Part shown: positions 60,081-64,000 of the stretch, one piece after another
How positions within the stretch are numbered: the first letter of the stretch is position 1
How the letters are laid out: each line of letters opens with the position of its first letter
Source: Nipponacmea schrenckii
Taxonomy: Eukaryota; Mollusca; Gastropoda; Lottiidae
NCBI GenBank assembly: GCA_030562195.1
Contig: CM060200.1
Coordinates: 21,801,023-21,865,022, forward strand
Direction of reading: 5' to 3'
DNA length: 64,000 bases
Program-made: the position numbers and the translations under genes
The notes under the pieces: model-generated
Seen by the model: the letters and a program-made list of their open reading frames with translations, nothing else
Told to the model about the DNA's origin: nothing
Database searches by the model: none

Positions 60081-60944
60081 TAAGACAATTTTTACAACCC
60101 TTCTGTCGAGGGCTCTGAGTTGATGCATTTGCTGTTGTACAATCCAATCAAAGTTTTTTTTATTGGAACAAATACTAGAAACTAGCAGATATTTAGCAGA
60201 AATATTCATGAACTTACATAGACATGTCAGGTCAAGGTCATTTTTATTGGGCAACAAATTCTTGCTTGCACCAAGCTGACTGTGTACTTGACATTATTTA
60301 CAGTATGCTTACATTATTAGGACACTATTTATTTAAAGCTGGCATCTGATAGTCATAATAATGTATCATGGTTCCATAATAGCTAATCTGCAGACTGTAG
60401 CCGACAGGCTTATTACCAGCAAAAAAAAATATGCTAGAATGAGCAGAATATATTTGTAGAAAGTTTGTTTTATGAATGATAGTAGACAGTCAATATTGAC
60501 TCTGTACAAAACATCTTGTTTAGATCACATCATTTTATAACCTAAAGTAGGCATCAATATCTTAATCATCTTTACTCAATATTAATATACAGCAGATTGA
60601 ATAGTCTCCGTATTGTATTGATCATACCCAATCCATATCTGCTATTAATGACAAGAAAAATGCATTTACCATAGCTATCCTAATAATAATCTTATAGATT
60701 TCACTATTTACCAATATGGATTAATATATTATTTACTCTCCTTCAAAATTCTTGAAAATATAAAAACACTCCTATAATAACATATCTATTTACAAATACT
60801 CATTTCCATGCAATATAAATATACTTAAATTCAATAACATTTTGTTCTTATCAAATTCGCTAAAAAGAAGCATCATTTAGTATAAAAGAGTTTTCTAAAG
60901 AACACATTTTCACTTGGCTGAAAAACAATTTTTCAATTTGAAAA
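60081..60944. other. AT-rich stretch with no recognised gene
   Basis: No supported gene. The 72-codon minus frame at 60039-60257 overlaps the retrotransposon-like tail and has no domain signature. Confidence 0.4.
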
Positions 60945-61085
60945 ATCAATAAGTGCAATATTTGTGAACCAAAAGCAATTTGAAATGAACAAAGTTTTAC
61001 ATCGTACTTTTTTGCACCTAATGGACTAAAGCAGAAGGGTAATGCCATGCAGTGTGAAATGAGGAAACAAAATAACTTTATGTTG
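60945..61085. repeat. Dispersed repeat family, copy 2
   Basis: This is related to 6850-7030 in the same orientation, with GCAATTTGAAATGAAC, TTTTGCACCTAATGGAC and GCCATGCAGTGTGAAATG shared in order. The 76-codon minus frame at 60860-61090 spans it but is not conserved in the other copy, so it is not called as coding. Confidence 0.5.
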
Positions 61086-61741
61086 TACAATTAAAAAACA
61101 GAAGGCCAGGAGAATAAATTTCTAAATTTGCTTCAGCCAACAATCAGGGCTTTAGTTAAAACAAGAAGTTTCTATTTATTTATGTCATGAGTTGGAAAAG
61201 AGGACATCATTTGATGATCATTCAACTAAATCAAGTCTCCATTTTCTCTATAATTTTCTTTAATAAAGACTTTCTTATGACTGGTTTATAGAGTTTTTAA
61301 CTTTATTGTTAGAGAGTGAACTTACCAATTAATTTTTATTACTCAAACTGAAACTGGTTGCTGTACGCTATATTCTTTAGAATGATTTCAACAATTTTTT
61401 TAGAATCATATCTAGTTAACGTGATATATTTTTCTAAACATTTGCATCACCAGCTGATTAGAACAATTTGCCTTGAAGAGTTTAATTTCATCTCTCCGTG
61501 TCCCTTTTCAGAATAACCACAGAAAAATTCTGTTATCTGTAAAACCTGTGTGTGATTTTCTGACAGAGGTGACAAAGGCATGAAAATGAGGAATTTTCAT
61601 TGAAAACAAACTTAACTGACTATATTTTCTTTTTTTTAAATTGGAATCTGTATTTGGATATAAGTTATTCAAAGCAAATAAAAATAAATATTTCTTTTTG
61701 CTGATTTACTGAAAATTTTGAAAATCATCCCTTAGGGTAAG
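61086..61741. other. AT-rich stretch with no recognised gene
   Basis: Nothing recognised. Confidence 0.4.
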
Positions 61742-61946
61742 AATTATGGTTTTTGAAAAGCACAAGTACATTACTGGCATGATTAATTGATGTTATGACC
61801 TATAAGATGACAGTTAAACTGTAAAACTAGATATGGGTTAAAAGGTCTGACACACCATTCCCTCCCGATACCAAATCACTAATTGTAGGATATTAGTACC
61901 TTGGTGAAGCCAGTTTCAGCCATTGCTTTAAGCTAGAGAGAAACTA
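61742..61946 (+). repeat. Duplicated segment, long copy with 100 extra bases
   Basis: AATTATGGTTTTTGAAAAGC and AGTACATTACTGGCATGATT match 62908 onward, and TATTAGTACCTTGGTGAAGC through CTAGAGAGAAA matches 62971 onward. Between them this copy carries exactly 100 bases (61791-61890) absent from the other. The junctions share GAT, so either an insertion here or a deletion in the other copy fits. Confidence 0.8.
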
Positions 61947-62829
61947 TAGAATGTTGTTCATTTATTAGCCGTTAATTCCCTTAAGCTTCTCAAGACTAAT
62001 TACCTACTCAACAAGAATGGTACTGGGTAGGTGTACTATACCTCATAACATTACTCAATTACAATGGTACTTTAAGTACTTTCCTCCAAGTTCTTTATTC
62101 TGATCTAATACTGTGCAACAGGAAATGTTATATCTTACATTGAATATCATTTTATATTAATAGGTACTTAAGTTAATGAACCGTTTTAAATTTTCTTCTT
62201 GCAGCATCTTTGTAAATGTCATAATCAAGTGTTTCAGATTAACATATTTTTTGTCACTTTCTTGCATGTACCTTTTACTTTGAAAGATTCAGTGCCATAT
62301 GTCTGATATAAAATAGGAAATTATTCCATTCTGCCAACATAAAATATTCAAGAGATAATTAACCTTTTTCGCTCTTTTAAATTGCAATTTTCACTTGTTA
62401 ATAGTTAATCTTAACATAAATACTTACACTGTAGGTTCACAATGTTTTTATATCAATCTGAGAATGTCAAATTCTTTACTTACATAAACTTGTTTAAATT
62501 GTTGATGTAGGTAGAAAACAAACTTCAATCAACTTCAATTTGAAATGGTATTTGATGTCACTGTAAGGTCCTGAAATGACAAAACCAAAAAACTGATCAC
62601 TGTTTTTTACAGAATGTGAATAAAAGATTCCTTGCCAGTTGAAAAAAGTTTAGCTCTGCTGGCTGGTCATTCACTGAATTTGACCACCTTCATAAAACTA
62701 AGCTGATATAAAAGAAAGGATAAAACTTCTTTCTTTTCAATTTTACTTTTTATTTTTACTTAATTACATGTCCATTTAGTATTTCTTTTTTTTCATGTAT
62801 TGATATTTTCATATTTTCAGGGCAAAATT
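61947..62829. other. AT-rich stretch with no recognised gene
   Basis: No gene supported. It separates the two copies of the duplicated segment. Confidence 0.4.
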
Positions 62830-62894
62830 GTAAAGAGGCCTTTGGCCTAATTTTCACCCTTGTCATTAAAGTTTTTATTATTATTATTATTATT
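62830..62894 (+). mobile_element. Possible CR1/L2-like 3' tail with (TTA)n
   Basis: GTAAAGAGGCCTTTGGCCTA contains a short stem (AGGCC at 62836-62840, GGCCT at 62844-62848). TTCACCCTTGTCATTAAAG and a (TTA)n run to 62894 follow. A stem followed by a 3-bp tandem tail resembles L2/CR1 3' ends (established knowledge). No coding remnant is seen upstream. The 82-codon minus frame at 62756-63004 is an artefact that spans the tail. Confidence 0.4.
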
Positions 62895-62907
62895 CCCATG
62901 GTGTACA

Positions 62908-63028
62908 AATTATGGTTTTGAACTCCTTCGGAATGGAGAACCACCAGTACATTACTGGCACGATTAATTGATATTAGTACCTTGGTGAAGCCAGTGTCAG
63001 CCATTGCTTGTAGCTAGAGAGAAAGTAT
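62908..63028 (+). repeat. Duplicated segment, short copy
   Basis: It matches 61742-61946 without the 100-base middle part. It has its own small difference, CTCCTTCGGAATGGAG, a potential stem, in place of a shorter GAAAAGCA-type stretch. It begins 13 bases after the (TTA)n tail. Confidence 0.8.
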
Positions 63029-64000
63029 TGTTAACTACTGTTAAATTAAAGGAATGTTTGATTGAATGTGCTAAACTAGTACTCTCTTCTGTTAAACTTG
63101 TAATAAATTTAAATTATTGTATCCCCACTAGGACTAACCTAATAAATACTGTTATTGTGATAATTAGATTAGTTGGAAACTATATGTTGATATATTCGGG
63201 TATTAAATCATTATTATTATACCATGTAACAAATTAATTCTATATTTTATTACTTGGTTCATTGGGTTTCTTTTCATCCATTCAGTCTGTCAGGTGCAAA
63301 CCTATATTTCATTCTATACCAAGTTTGAACTAGCATTGGCATAAACCATTTATTTTCATAATTTGTCAGTTTCAGCATTTCAATTACATTAAATTCATAA
63401 TTTATATTCTCATTACATTTTTTTTTACAGAAAGGCAGTTAAGAAACTTTGATTACTTTTAATAGAAAAGGGTGAGATTATTACAAACTGAACCCATTAG
63501 AATACTAATATACATAAACTAATTTGTCTCAATCTTTATAAAGCCATATGCTGCTCATCTTCTAGTAATTTGGAAACTACATGACAAATAGGCCCTCAAT
63601 AGTTATTACAATTATTTAAAAACTGAAAATAACAAAAGGTTCTAATGGAATTGGACAGCTAACAAATAAATGTGTGTAAAAAGTACTGTTTAATCAAGAT
63701 TAGGAGAGTGTAAAGATAACATTTTATTTCACCTGTTTATCACCCATCCTGACAGATTGAGATTAAAATCATCTAAAAACACCCAATTGAACACAACTCA
63801 TTTGTTACTAACTTTCTTTTCATACATAAATCGTGTAAAACAGCCAAGAAAACTTCCAAAATCTTGTAGAAATAAATCTATCTTGACATATTTTTACTTG
63901 ATCACAAACTCTCTCTATCTTCAGCTTCCTTTTTTTTTACAGAAATAACCATTTTCTTTTTCAATTGTTTGAAATATAAGTTTAACACAAGGGAAAGATA
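63029..64000. other. AT-rich stretch with no recognised gene
   Basis: Short frames at 63004-63237 and 63757-63948 have no known motif. No repeat or RNA gene was recognised up to the window end. Confidence 0.4.

Overview
This window looks like intergenic and intronic DNA from an animal nuclear genome. It is strongly AT-rich, no open frame is longer than about 120 codons, and the longest frames fall inside tandem repeats. It carries tRNA-derived SINE fragments, TA- and TTAA-flanked non-autonomous DNA transposons, probable non-LTR retrotransposon tails, minisatellites, and a satellite built around the TTAGGG telomere motif. Together these suggest an invertebrate metazoan, perhaps a lophotrochozoan such as a mollusc. 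That taxon guess is inference only. I found no bacterial or viral gene, rRNA gene, functional tRNA gene or CRISPR array.

Layout. Positions 1-12,990 are AT-rich background with small inverted-repeat elements near 2.1, 4.8, 9.6 and 10.2 kb. The same stretch holds a 27-bp minisatellite at 7.3 kb and a fragment with one hAT-like terminus at 9.3-9.5 kb. A clean 490-bp TTAA-flanked element sits at 13.0-13.5 kb. A tRNA-like SINE head lies at 16.0 kb, a second SINE at 20.7-20.9 kb, and directly beside the latter a 130-bp tandem array built from the same kind of tRNA-like head (20.9-21.5 kb). Short tandem arrays occur at 25.0, 27.0, 49.4 and 54.2 kb.

The most striking block is 40,990-46,888. It is about 4.9 kb of a 60-bp satellite, each monomer holding a degenerate telomeric track, with local higher-order duplication. 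A 981-bp pogo/Tigger-like DNA transposon (42,705-43,685) split it with an exact TA duplication. That element still encodes the tail of its transposase on the minus strand. A further dispersed repeat at 49.9-51.0 kb holds four perfect ACCGGAAGT (ETS-type) sites.

The only host-gene signals I can support are weak to moderate, and both are on the plus strand. There is a TATA box at 16,950 with a possible non-coding first exon ending at a GTAAGT donor (17,322). A possible second exon (29,555-29,907) starts a signal-peptide-like protein at 29,820 and ends in a GTGAGT donor in phase 1. If both are real they could be the 5' end of one secreted or membrane-protein gene with long introns. I could not identify its downstream exons or its family. 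Most of the rest is gene-free at the resolution of reading by eye.
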